Positions 1 to 8,272 of a stretch of DNA of 64,000 nucleotides are shown here, piece after piece; position 1 is the stretch's first letter; each line of letters begins with the position of its first letter. Both the position numbers and the translations under genes were made by a program. Source of the DNA: Verrucomicrobiota bacterium (lineage in GTDB: Bacteria > Verrucomicrobiota > Verrucomicrobiia > Limisphaerales > JADJPG01). The notes beneath the pieces were generated by a model. The model was given only the letters and a program-made list of their open reading frames with translations, ran no database searches and was not told the DNA's origin. The stretch covers positions 1-64,000 of the forward strand of contig JADJPG010000026.1 of the NCBI GenBank assembly GCA_016713365.1. The letters are read 5' to 3'.

Positions 1-1
1 C

Positions 2-1096
2 CTGACCATGGGCGGAGCATTCGCGCGTCGAACATGGCTGGCGGCGCTGGTGCTCGGCTCGATACTCACGGTTGACCTCGTCCGCGCGAACAAGCCGTGG
101 ATTCTTTACTGGGACTACACGCAGAAATACGCGACCAATCCGATTCTCGACACCCTCCGCAAGAAGCCTCACGAAGGCCGGGTGGTAGCTCCCTCGTTCC
201 TCGTCGATCCCCGGGCCCTGCCTCCTGAGAAACGCATCGCGCAATACTTCCCCTCCATTTACGGAGTCGAGTGGGTTCAGCACCACTTCCAGTTCTACAA
301 CATCCAGTCCATCGACGTAGCCCAGGATCCGCGCCCGCCGGCCGACAAACAGGCCTACAGCGCTGCCATGTTTCCGAAACCCGGCCGCTACTGGGAACTC
401 ACCAACACCAAATACGTGATCGGCATGGCGGGATTCCTTGATGCGCTGAACTCCCAAATGGACAAGGGCCGGAATCGATTCCGAATCGCCGAACGCTTCG
501 ACGTCGTTCCCAAGCCCGGCATCGCCAATCCCTCCGGACTCGATGATTTGACCGCTGTTCCCGCAGCGGACGGCGCGATGGCACTTTTTGAATTCACTGG
601 GGAGCTGCCTCGGGCGAAATTCTTCACCAACTGGCAGGTCATCACGAATGGCGACGCCGCCTTGAAGACTCTGGGCGACGACGCTTTCGATCCGTCTTCG
701 ACCGTGATCGTTTCCGACCCAATTCCAGCGCCAGCGACCACCAACTCCGCGCCCGCGAATGCCGAGATTGTGTCCTACAATCCGCGCCGAATCGAAGTGA
801 AGGTCAACGCACCCGCTCCGGGCGTGTTGTTGCTGAACGACCGCTTCGACAAGGATTGGCAGGCGACATCCGATCGCCAGTCGCTGCCCATCCTGCGCTG
901 CAATTTCATCATGCGCGGCGTCCAACTTCCGGCCGGAGAACACACCGTCGTTTTCGAATTCCGACCTTCACTGACCGGACTCAAAGTCAGCCTCTACGCA
1001 ATCAGTCTGGCCGGTGTGCTGACCGTCCTGTTGATCGTCATTCGACAAAAGGATGCTGAGGCAGAAACCGGCGCTTCCTCAGTCAAGCCGGCATGA
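2..1096 (+). CDS. YfhO-type integral membrane protein, C-terminal part (5' end outside window)
   Basis: The frame is open at the left edge, so only the last ~365 residues are visible. The first visible stretch is hydrophobic (about residues 9-25), followed by a large extracytoplasmic region and a final membrane helix (about 325-345) with a short charged tail. The segment with NDRFDKDWQA followed by PAGEHTVVFEFRPS matches the C-terminal beta-rich end of YfhO family proteins (large polytopic membrane proteins linked to glycosylation of envelope polymers). The family assignment rests on this end only; the N-terminal multi-helix part is not in the window. The stop overlaps the start of the methyltransferase gene by 4 bases (ATGA), which implies translational coupling. 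Confidence 0.7.
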   Translation: MTMGGAFARRTWLAALVLGSILTVDLVRANKPWILYWDYTQKYATNPILDTLRKKPHEGRVVAPSFLVDPRALPPEKRIAQYFPSIYGVEWVQHHFQFYNIQSIDVAQDPRPPADKQAYSAAMFPKPGRYWELTNTKYVIGMAGFLDALNSQMDKGRNRFRIAERFDVVPKPGIANPSGLDDLTAVPAADGAMALFEFTGELPRAKFFTNWQVITNGDAALKTLGDDAFDPSSTVIVSDPIPAPATTNSAPANAEIVSYNPRRIEVKVNAPAPGVLLLNDRFDKDWQATSDRQSLPILRCNFIMRGVQLPAGEHTVVFEFRPSLTGLKVSLYAISLAGVLTVLLIVIRQKDAEAETGASSVKPA

Positions 1097-1857
1097 GCCA
1101 CCAGGACACCTATTACCGCCAGAACGAGGCGTATGCGGAGCATCTCGCCAATTGGGATCCCGGACTCTATGCGAAATATGCCGATGCCTTGAGGCCGTCC
1201 AAAGCGGGAGCGCGTGCGCTGGATGTCGGGTGCGGCGTGGGTCAGGTGGTGGCCCGATTGCAGGAAGCCGGTTACGAAGCGCACGGCGTGGATGTCTCCG
1301 AGCCGAACATCACGCGGGCGAAGAAGGTTTCCGAGCGTTGCCAGTTGTATGACGGCCGTCGCCTGCCCTTCCCGGACCGGCATTTCGCCAGCGCGGGCGC
1401 GCTGAACGTGCTGGAGCATGTGGACGAGCCGGAGGCGTTCATCGCGGAACTGGTGCGCGTGGTGGAACCGGGCGGGCGCCTCGTGCTTTCCAGCCCGAAC
1501 TTTTTCCGAGCGCTCGGCTTTCGCGATTATCACCCGCGCATGAGAGGCGTTGGGAACAAGTGGCGGAACTTCCGCCGGCTCCAGCAAAAGCGCGCGCAGA
1601 TGCGATCCGCGCCGGACCAGGTTCGCTTCGACAAGATGACGCCGATCGTCAAGGAACCGTTCACGCCGGATGATGATGCCATCGTGGCGACGAACGCGCT
1701 GGAGATGCAGTTCTTCCTGGAACGCGCCGGTTGCGTGGTGGAAAGCGTTTCCTGCTGCGACCGGTATGTGGCGAAGCCCGTGGATCTGGCGCTCAATCTC
1801 GGGCCGTGGCGTTACTGCATGTTTAATTCGTTCCTCGTCGCCCGCCGGGTGAAGTGA
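1093..1857 (+). CDS. Class I SAM-dependent methyltransferase (Methyltransf_11 type)
   Basis: 254 residues. Motif I ALDVGCGVG (residues 42-50) is the SAM-binding glycine loop and GVDVSE (65-70) holds the acidic residue that contacts the SAM ribose; LVRVVEPGGRLVLSSP further on is the usual post-motif III strand. The acceptor is not evident. The ATG overlaps the stop of the upstream YfhO-like gene by 4 bases, so both are probably one transcript and the enzyme may act in glycan or lipid-linked sugar metabolism; that is inference from context. Length is normal for a stand-alone methyltransferase. Confidence 0.88.
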   Translation: MSHQDTYYRQNEAYAEHLANWDPGLYAKYADALRPSKAGARALDVGCGVGQVVARLQEAGYEAHGVDVSEPNITRAKKVSERCQLYDGRRLPFPDRHFASAGALNVLEHVDEPEAFIAELVRVVEPGGRLVLSSPNFFRALGFRDYHPRMRGVGNKWRNFRRLQQKRAQMRSAPDQVRFDKMTPIVKEPFTPDDDAIVATNALEMQFFLERAGCVVESVSCCDRYVAKPVDLALNLGPWRYCMFNSFLVARRVK

Positions 1858-1916
1858 GGCGTCTGACCCAACTGCGCCCAAAACTCCGATTCTGCGCGGT
1901 GGTCGTGTGGGTTGAA

Positions 1917-1940
1917 CGCGCCGATTCGGCGATCGGCGCA
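1917..1940. other. Small perfect hairpin in the 192-base gap after the methyltransferase
   Basis: GCGCCGAT (1918-1925) pairs with ATCGGCGC (1932-1939) around a 6-base loop. There is no T-run after it, so it is not a convincing intrinsic terminator. I see no further signal in the gap 1858-2049. Confidence 0.3.
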
Positions 1941-2049
1941 CCATGAGAACAGTGCGGATACGCCCCGCCCCGAGCCCAAAAATCTCATTGTCCCCCGGGG
2001 CCGTTTGGCAGACATTGCCCCCTCGCGACCGGTGAACTACTCTATCTCA

Positions 2050-2181
2050 ATGTTCAATCTGACCCGGCAACAGCAATTGTTCCTCTGCTCGGTCCTGCTG
2101 CTCTTGCTGGTGGGCTGGACTGTTCGCGCGCGGCGGCTGGCTCATCCGGCCGAACAGGTGCCCGCGTCCGCCGCCCGCTGA
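2050..2181 (+). CDS. Small single-pass membrane protein
   Basis: 43 residues starting MFNLTRQQQLFL with one hydrophobic helix (about residues 9-21) and a short basic/proline-containing tail. I chose the ATG at 2050 because it gives a typical short cytoplasmic n-region followed directly by the helix; a longer in-frame start at 1912 would add a charged leader with no family resemblance. It ends 8 bases before the Minf_1886 gene. The N-terminus resembles the anchor of ComEA-like helix-hairpin-helix proteins, but no HhH domain follows. Function unknown. Confidence 0.5.
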   Translation: MFNLTRQQQLFLCSVLLLLLVGWTVRARRLAHPAEQVPASAAR

Positions 2182-2189
2182 AGTAACCT

Positions 2190-2678
2190 ATGCATACCGC
2201 CAATTTCGACGAAGCTCTCGACCAGATCGTCCAGAACGATCCGCGCTACCATCGCGACGCCTATCTGTTCATCCGCGAGGCGCTGGACTTCACGCAGAAG
2301 CTGGTCAACAAAGGCAGCAAATCCGAGAAGGGCGAGAAGGCCGACAAATCCGAGTCGCGCTCCCATTCCGGCGACGAATTGTCCGAGGGAAAAGTCCGCC
2401 ATGTCAGCGGCCAGGAATTGCTCGCCGGCATCCGCGCCTATGCGCTGGAACAGTTCGGCCCCATGACGCTCACCGTGCTGAACGAATGGGGCATCCGCCA
2501 GTGCGAAGATTTCGGCGAACTGGTCTTCAACATGGTCGAGAACCATCTGCTCGCGAAAACCAAGAAGGACAGTCGCGATGATTTCAAGGGCGGCTACGAT
2601 TTCGACGAAGCGTTCCGCCAGCCGTTCCTGCCTTCCACCAAGCCTGCTCCCACGGAGCCGAAGCCGACGCATTCGTAG
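2190..2678 (+). CDS. Minf_1886 family protein
   Basis: 162 residues. The pattern NDPRYHRDAYLFIREAL near the start, HVSGQELLAGIRAYALEQFG in the middle and WGIRQCEDFGELVFNMVE near the end is characteristic of the Minf_1886 family, a small conserved protein of Verrucomicrobia, Planctomycetes and relatives with no assigned biochemical role. A lysine/serine-rich low-complexity insert (about residues 40-63) separates the two conserved blocks. No signal peptide, so cytoplasmic. It is followed 41 bases later by the M16 peptidase gene in the same direction. Confidence 0.85.
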   Translation: MHTANFDEALDQIVQNDPRYHRDAYLFIREALDFTQKLVNKGSKSEKGEKADKSESRSHSGDELSEGKVRHVSGQELLAGIRAYALEQFGPMTLTVLNEWGIRQCEDFGELVFNMVENHLLAKTKKDSRDDFKGGYDFDEAFRQPFLPSTKPAPTEPKPTHS

Positions 2679-2719
2679 TCCGGCCAGACACGGATGTTTT
2701 CCTCCCCACGCCACTGACT

Positions 2720-5305
2720 ATGCCCGCCCGACTTCCCGCCGCCACTCGCTCGAAAGCCACCGCCACTCCCACGCCGCCCGCGATTCCGCCGGGCGTTCGC
2801 TTCTCCACTCTGCCGAACGGTCTCACGCTGATCATCCGCGAGGACCACAGCGCGCCGGTCGTTTCCGCGCAGGCGTGGTGCAAGGCCGGCAGCATTGATG
2901 AAGGCAAATGGCTCGGCGCCGGTTTGTCGCATTGTCTGGAGCACATGCTCTTCAAGGGCACGTCCACGCGGCCGGCGAGCCGCATCGATCAGGAAGTGCA
3001 GGAAGCCGGCGGTTACATGAACGCCTACACGTCGTTCGACCGCACGGTGTATTGGATCAACGTGCCGAACACGGGCGGGAAGATCGCGGTCGACATCCTC
3101 TGCGACATCATGCAGAACGCCGCGCTTCCCGAGGAAGAACTGGCGAAGGAGATGGATGTGATCCGTCGCGAGATGGACATGAATCAGGACGATCCCCACC
3201 AGCGTTCCGCGCGGCGCCTGTTCGAGACGGCTTACACGAAAAGCCCGTATCGCTTCACGATCATTGGGTACCCGGACATCTTCAACGAAGTCCGCCGCGA
3301 GGACGTTTACTCGTACTACAAAGAGAAGTACGCGCCGAACAACGTCTTCTTCGTGGTCGTGGGTGACATCAACGCTGCCGAGGTTGAAGAGCAAATTCGT
3401 TCCTCGTTCGCCAATGCGAAGGCGCGCCCGATGCCGCCGGCCGTTCTCCCGCCGGAGCCGAAGCAGACCGCCACGCGCGAAATCACCGAGGAAGCGCCCA
3501 TCGAGATGGGCCATTTCCATTTCAGCTGGCACATCCCCGAGCTGCGCAATCCTGACGTACCGATTCTCGACGTGCTCGCAACTCTGCTCGGCGGCGGACG
3601 CAGTTCGCGTCTGTATCAACAGGTCCGTCAAAAGAAGGGTCTCGTGAATTCCATCGACGCATGGACCTACAGCCCCGGCAATCCCGGCCTGTTCGGCATG
3701 AGCGCCGTGGTTGAAGCCGACAAATACGACGCCGCCCGCGCCGCGATGCTGGCGGAGATCGAGCGCATGAAGGCCAAGCCCGTCACCGCGGCGGAATTGA
3801 CCAAGGCCGTGAAGCAATTCACCGCCGGCACACTGGCGAGCCGCAAGACGATGCAGGGTCAGGCGCAGGATCTTGGCGGCAACTGGATGGCCGCAGGCGA
3901 TTTGAATTTCTCCGAGCGTTATCTCGCGGCGGTGAAGCGCATCACGCCCGCCGATCTGCAACGCGTCGCGCGCACGTATCTCACCGAGGAAAACCGGACG
4001 CTCTTCACACTACTGCCGAAGGGCGCGACGGAGAAGATTGCGCACGTCGAGAAGAAGCACGCGGACAACGCCGTGCAGAAGTTCGATCTGCCGAACGGCC
4101 TGCGCCTGCTGGTGAAGGAGGATCATCGCCTCCCGTTCGTTGAGTTCCGCGCGGCGTTGAAAGGCGGCGTGCTGGCCGAGACGCCTGCGAACAACGGCAT
4201 CACCACACTGATGGCGAAGATGATGATGCAGGGCACGAAGACCCGCAGCGCGGAGGAAATCGCCACGCAGATCGAATCCATCGGCGGCCATCTCGACAGC
4301 TACGGCGGGAACAACAGCTTCGGCGTGAACGCGGAAGTAATGACCGCTGACTTCAAGACCGGGTTCGATCTCTTCGCCGACGTCTTGCTGAACCCGTCCT
4401 TCCCCGCCGACGCGCTGGAACGCGAGCGCCAGATTCAGCTCGCGAATCTCCGCGCGCAAAAAGACGAACTGCTTGCCTGCGCCTTCCGGCTCGCCCGCCG
4501 CGAACTGTTCGGCAACACCAGCTACGGTCTCCACCACAGCGGCAGCGAGGAAAGCGTCGCGGCGATTCAGGTGAAGGATCTGAAAGCTTTTCACTCCGCA
4601 CTGACGGTCCCGAACAACTGCGTCATCGCCGTCTTCGGCGACGTGAAGGCATCCGACGTCAAAGCCGCCGTCCTGAAAAAATTCGGCAAATGGAAGAAGG
4701 GCTCCCCTGCCCTCGCGAATCTCATCCCCGCAAAGCCGCTGAAGCAGCCGAAGCACGTGATGGACACGCGCGACAAGAAGCAGGCCGTGCTCGTCATCGG
4801 TTTCCCAGGCACCTCACTGCACGACCCAGATCGTTTCGCACTCGAGCTGATTCAGGAATCTTGCAGCGATCTCGGCTCGCGCCTCTTCGTCCGGATCCGC
4901 GAGAAACTCGGACTCGCCTATTATGTCGGCGCGCAGAATTTCCTCGGGATCGTCCCCGGTTACTTCGCGTTCTATGTCGGGACCGATCCGTCGAAAGTCG
5001 ATCTCGTCGAAAGCGAACTGCTCAAGGAAGCGGAAGAACTTCGCAAGAACGGCCTGACCGCTGAAGAACTCAAGCGCGCGAAAGCGAAGATCATCGGCCA
5101 GAAGAAAATCGCCCGTCAGGATCTCGGCGGCTACGCCATGTCCAGCGCGCTCGACGAGCTGTACGGACTCGGCTTCCGCCACATCGACACCGAGGACGCG
5201 AAGTACGAGGCGGTAACACTGGCAGACGCACAGGCCGTCGCGAGGAAGTATTTGAAGCCCGACGCGCTCGTGGTCTCGGTGATCAAGCCGGCAGACGCAC
5301 CGTAA
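2720..5305 (+). CDS. Two-unit M16 (pitrilysin-type) zinc metallopeptidase
   Basis: 861 residues made of two M16 units. The first (about 25-440) carries the inverted zinc motif HCLEH (71-75) and the distal glutamate E151, exactly 76 residues after H75 as in active M16 enzymes, then an M16_C domain with LGGGRSSRLYQ. The second unit (about 450-855) begins FDLPNGLRLLVKEDH but has NNGITTLMAKM in place of the zinc motif and ends with ...SRLFVRIREKLGLAYYVGA, so it is the inactive clam-shell partner. No clear signal peptide: the first ~20 residues are Ala/Thr/Pro-rich, so location is uncertain. The ATG at 2720 is the first in frame after the upstream stop. The 3' end overlaps the convergent sensor kinase gene by 23 bases. 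Confidence 0.92.
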   Translation: MPARLPAATRSKATATPTPPAIPPGVRFSTLPNGLTLIIREDHSAPVVSAQAWCKAGSIDEGKWLGAGLSHCLEHMLFKGTSTRPASRIDQEVQEAGGYMNAYTSFDRTVYWINVPNTGGKIAVDILCDIMQNAALPEEELAKEMDVIRREMDMNQDDPHQRSARRLFETAYTKSPYRFTIIGYPDIFNEVRREDVYSYYKEKYAPNNVFFVVVGDINAAEVEEQIRSSFANAKARPMPPAVLPPEPKQTATREITEEAPIEMGHFHFSWHIPELRNPDVPILDVLATLLGGGRSSRLYQQVRQKKGLVNSIDAWTYSPGNPGLFGMSAVVEADKYDAARAAMLAEIERMKAKPVTAAELTKAVKQFTAGTLASRKTMQGQAQDLGGNWMAAGDLNFSERYLAAVKRITPADLQRVARTYLTEENRTLFTLLPKGATEKIAHVEKKHADNAVQKFDLPNGLRLLVKEDHRLPFVEFRAALKGGVLAETPANNGITTLMAKMMMQGTKTRSAEEIATQIESIGGHLDSYGGNNSFGVNAEVMTADFKTGFDLFADVLLNPSFPADALERERQIQLANLRAQKDELLACAFRLARRELFGNTSYGLHHSGSEESVAAIQVKDLKAFHSALTVPNNCVIAVFGDVKASDVKAAVLKKFGKWKKGSPALANLIPAKPLKQPKHVMDTRDKKQAVLVIGFPGTSLHDPDRFALELIQESCSDLGSRLFVRIREKLGLAYYVGAQNFLGIVPGYFAFYVGTDPSKVDLVESELLKEAEELRKNGLTAEELKRAKAKIIGQKKIARQDLGGYAMSSALDELYGLGFRHIDTEDAKYEAVTLADAQAVARKYLKPDALVVSVIKPADAP

Positions 5306-6845
5306 ACGTCGCGCCCTTCCCCAGCTCGGTTTCCACGTCGATGCGCCCACCGTGGGCATCCACGATCGCCTTGCAGATCGCGAGGCCCAATCCATTTCGG
5401 CCATTCGCACGCGCACGCGATTGGTCCGCGCGGAAGAAGCGTTTGAAGATGTGCGGCAGGTCAGCGTCGCCGATCCCCTGCCCGGTGTCCGACACGCGCA
5501 CGACCGCTTCACCATTCTCCATGTTCGTCGCGATGCGCACCTCGCCGTTGTCGCGATTGTAGTGAATCGCGTTCGTCAGCAGATTCGTGATGACCTGCCC
5601 GAGTAACTCGGAGTCGCCGCTAAGTTTCGCCGGTTTCAGATTCGCGCCCAACCGAATACCGCGCTGCACCGCCAGCGGTTGCACCAGTTCCACGCTGGCA
5701 GCGGCGCAGTCCGCGAGATCGAGCGACGCACCCTCCAGTTTACCTTCGCCAGCATCGAGGCGCGCAAGCTGGAGCAGACGATCCGTCAGCCGTCGCATCT
5801 GTTGCGCCGCAGCCAGACATGCCTCCACTGTTTCGCGATACTCCTCCGTGCTGCGATCGCGCGCGAGCGTGGTTTGGGCTTCGGAGATCAACACCGCCAG
5901 CGGCGTGCGCAACTCGTGTGAGGCATCCGCCGTGAACTGTTTCTGCTGCGCGAAGGCCGCGTCGAGCTTGGCGAACGTGGTGTTCAACACCGTCGCGAGC
6001 CGGCCCAGTTCATTCTCGGTTTCCGTGACGTCGATGCGCTCGGCGAGATTCCCTTCCGCGATGCGGCCCGCCGTCGCCGCCATGTGTTCGATGGGCCGCA
6101 ACGCGCCCGTCGCCAGCCACCAACCGCCGCCCAGCCCGAGCAGCAGGATCGCTCCGCCCGCCGCGACGAGCCACCACGCGAATTGATGCGCGGTCTGCAA
6201 GTCGCTTTCCATGGAGCGCCCCACGAGAATGCACTCGCCGATGCTGTTGTAATTGAAAACCTCACGACGCAGGCCAACCGTCCGGACATCGAGCCGCGCA
6301 TCCTTTTCAGAACCCGCAGGACGCGAGAGCTCCGTCGGGGCGTTGGTGGACTGGCGAATCAGTTTGCCGCCACGCGACCAGATCACGAAATATGGTGACG
6401 TCGCATTCGTCTCGGCGAATACCGCGAGCGTGGCGTCGGACAAAACAAAGCGGCGCATCCCGCCGCGCGGCTTACCACCATTCGGACCGGGCTCGTGAAA
6501 TCCACGCAGTCCGCCTTCGCCCGGCGGCTTTCGTTCCGGTGGCGGGCGACGATCTAATTCCTCGAACTCCAACTCTTCCCGCGGCGGCCGGCCCTGCCCG
6601 CGTTCACCGCCAGGTCCTCCCGGACCGCCCGGCATCTTTGGGCGCAAATCCGCCGCGATCGCGCCGACGTGGCGTTTCAGCGTTTCATCGACCTGCGCGA
6701 GTTGGTTTACGCGGTAGAGCTGATACGCCGTCACGCCGAAGCCGCTGAGGATGGCCACCAGCAGAAACGCGAGCCAGAGCACGATGCGTCCGCGAATGGA
6801 CTTGATGAACGGCGCAGTCGAGAACGCTGGTGACGGAACGCTCAT
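5283..6845 (-). CDS. Membrane sensor histidine kinase (HAMP, HisKA, HATPase_c)
   Basis: 520 residues. TM1 about 21-44, extracytoplasmic sensor region about 45-221, TM2 about 222-246, HAMP about 246-298, HisKA with SHELRTPLAVL (phospho-accepting H310) and HATPase_c from about 405 with LLTNAIHYN, DTGQGIGDADLP and GRNGLGLAICKAI boxes. The sensor region contains an unusual Gly/Pro/Arg-rich acidic stretch (about 70-130, PGGPGGPGGERGQ...), echoed in the EF-hand protein encoded upstream. Its ATG overlaps the stop of the response regulator gene by 4 bases, so the two form a bicistronic unit. Architecture resembles the EnvZ/QseC-type kinases that pair with OmpR-family regulators. Confidence 0.93.
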   Translation of the reverse strand: MSVPSPAFSTAPFIKSIRGRIVLWLAFLLVAILSGFGVTAYQLYRVNQLAQVDETLKRHVGAIAADLRPKMPGGPGGPGGERGQGRPPREELEFEELDRRPPPERKPPGEGGLRGFHEPGPNGGKPRGGMRRFVLSDATLAVFAETNATSPYFVIWSRGGKLIRQSTNAPTELSRPAGSEKDARLDVRTVGLRREVFNYNSIGECILVGRSMESDLQTAHQFAWWLVAAGGAILLLGLGGGWWLATGALRPIEHMAATAGRIAEGNLAERIDVTETENELGRLATVLNTTFAKLDAAFAQQKQFTADASHELRTPLAVLISEAQTTLARDRSTEEYRETVEACLAAAQQMRRLTDRLLQLARLDAGEGKLEGASLDLADCAAASVELVQPLAVQRGIRLGANLKPAKLSGDSELLGQVITNLLTNAIHYNRDNGEVRIATNMENGEAVVRVSDTGQGIGDADLPHIFKRFFRADQSRARANGRNGLGLAICKAIVDAHGGRIDVETELGKGATFTVRLPA

Positions 6846-7491
6846 TGAATGCAGTAACCCTGGCCGCGGCGCGTGGCGATCAGGTCATGACCGAGCTTCT
6901 TGCGAATGCTGAAGACGTGGACATCGAGCAGGTTCGAGAGGGTGGCATCGCTTTCGTCCATGATGTGATCGTAGAGCATCGAACGGCTCACGACCTTGCC
7001 GCGATGCAGCGCGAGATATTCGAGAATCGCGTACTCGCGCGCCGTGAGCGTGACGTCCGCCCCCGATCGCTTCACCGCCTTGGCGCGCGTGTCGATCTGC
7101 ACTTCCCGAGATCGATCGTCGATTGCGACTGACCGGCCGAGCGCCGAATCAACGCCCGCAAACGCGCGAGCAACTCCGGAAGATCAAACGGCTTGATGAG
7201 GTAATCGTCCGCGCCGCCGTCGAGTCCGCGCACGCGATCGCTGGAGGCATCGCGCGCCGTGAGCATGAGCACTGGCGTCTGCTTTTTCTTTCGTACGCGC
7301 GCGAGCACTTCCCAGCCGTCGAGCTTCGGCAGCATCACATCGAGCACGATCGCGTCGTAGTCGTAAGTCTCCGCCTTGAACACACCGTCCTCGCCGTTGT
7401 CCGCGGTGTCGACCGCGTAATCCTCTTCACGCAGGGCGCGGGCGAGATTCGCAAGAAGCCTCGGTTCATCTTCAACGATCAGAATTCTCAT
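6842..7491 (-). pseudogene. OmpR-family response regulator, frame broken at about 7103-7110
   Basis: The receiver domain (MRILIVEDEP..., phospho-acceptor D51 in LDVMLPK, K100 in YLIKPFD) reads from 7491 and then runs off frame to a stop near 7072. The winged-helix output domain (VQIDTRAKAVKRS ... LLDVHVFSIRKKLG ... RRGQGYCIQ) is in another frame between 7102 and 6842. Adding one G to the GGG near 7105 joins them as ...TIDLGEVQIDTRAK..., an ordinary OmpR/PhoB-type linker, giving a ~216-residue protein of normal length. The output domain ends in an ATGA overlap with the kinase gene. Either a one-base sequencing loss or a recent inactivating deletion; all other residues are intact, which favours the former. 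Confidence 0.85.
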
Positions 7492-7586
7492 GGGATTACA
7501 GCCAGCAATCGCACTCTAAGGTATCGCCTGATTGGACGCCAAGCAAAGCCACGAACTGCGGCGGCCACTACGTTGCCACACGTTGC

Positions 7587-7603
7587 ATTAAGGCAGAATT
7601 AAG
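7587..7603 (-). promoter_or_regulatory. Paired direct repeat, candidate response-regulator box (copy 1)
   Basis: Read on the minus strand the site is CTTAAT-TCTGC-CTTAAT, two identical hexamers with an 11-base period. It lies 96 bases upstream of the response regulator start and points toward it, so it could be an autoregulatory box. OmpR/PhoB-family regulators bind direct repeats about one helical turn apart. Confidence 0.45.
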
Positions 7604-7670
7604 TTCGGCTCGACGACACCTCGCTGGCGTTCGAACGCGATTTTTCACTTTCGCGAAAAAATCTTTTTCG

Positions 7671-7687
7671 CTTAACCCCACCTTAAT
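7671..7687 (+). promoter_or_regulatory. Paired direct repeat, candidate response-regulator box (copy 2)
   Basis: CTTAAC-CCCAC-CTTAAT on the plus strand, again with an 11-base period. A weak -10-like TTATGG follows 10 bases downstream (7698-7703), the spacing seen when a PhoB-type box replaces the -35. It points toward the EF-hand gene. An A/T-rich imperfect hairpin (about 7639-7663) lies just upstream. Confidence 0.5.
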
Positions 7688-7753
7688 TGCCCGTGCCTTA
7701 TGGTGACGCCTGAAATGGAAACGCAGTCAACATCACGGAAAGGAACAAACAAC

Positions 7754-8092
7754 ATGAAGACCACAGTCCGAAACATCCTCCTCACCTCCACCCTCGCCCT
7801 CGGCGCGCTTGCCGTCGTTGCGCAGGAAACTGATGAACCCCGAGGCCCGCGCGGTCCCGGCGGCGGCCCCGGCGGAATGCGCCAAGGCCCGCCGATTCTG
7901 CAGGCGCTCGACACGAACAAGGACGGCAAGCTCGACGCGACCGAGATCGCTAATGCGTCGAAGGCGTTGAAGACGCTCGATAAAAATGGCGACGGCGAAT
8001 TGACGCAGGACGAGATTGGTGGCCCGCGTCGCGGCGGTGAACGCGGCGGCCCCGGCGGCGGTCCGGAACGCCGTCCACCACCGAGCGAGTAG
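7754..8092 (+). CDS. Small exported EF-hand protein, Gly/Pro/Arg-rich
   Basis: 112 residues. The ATG at 7754 is preceded by AAAGGAA (about 7739-7745) and starts a clean signal peptide (MKTTVRNILLTSTLALGALA..., cleavage likely near VVAQ). Two canonical calcium loops follow: DTNKDGKLDATE and DKNGDGELTQDE. They are flanked by PGGGPGGMRQG and GGERGGPGGG stretches. It is divergent from the response regulator gene and shares the Gly/Pro-rich character of that system's sensor domain, so it may be a periplasmic calcium-binding partner or target; that link is inference. An in-frame ATG at 7700 would place an unlikely polar leader before the signal peptide. Confidence 0.82.
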   Translation: MKTTVRNILLTSTLALGALAVVAQETDEPRGPRGPGGGPGGMRQGPPILQALDTNKDGKLDATEIANASKALKTLDKNGDGELTQDEIGGPRRGGERGGPGGGPERRPPPSE

Positions 8093-8272
8093 AAGATTAG
8101 GTGTGGTCGTGGCCTGCGGTTATCACCCCACCGGCGTCGGGTTGAACGTTTCTCCCGAGGCTAGACCCAGGCTGCGACCCACCATTCTTTAAACGAAACT
8201 CCGCCCTTCAACTTCCCCTCAAAACACTTCCTCCCGTCATGAAGAACAAACGGACCTTGAGCGCGCCCGCAG

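Noticed and set aside
994..1944. Minus-strand open frame of 316 codons across the methyltransferase gene
   Set aside because: The plus strand encodes a methyltransferase with all motifs; the minus-strand product has no recognisable motif.
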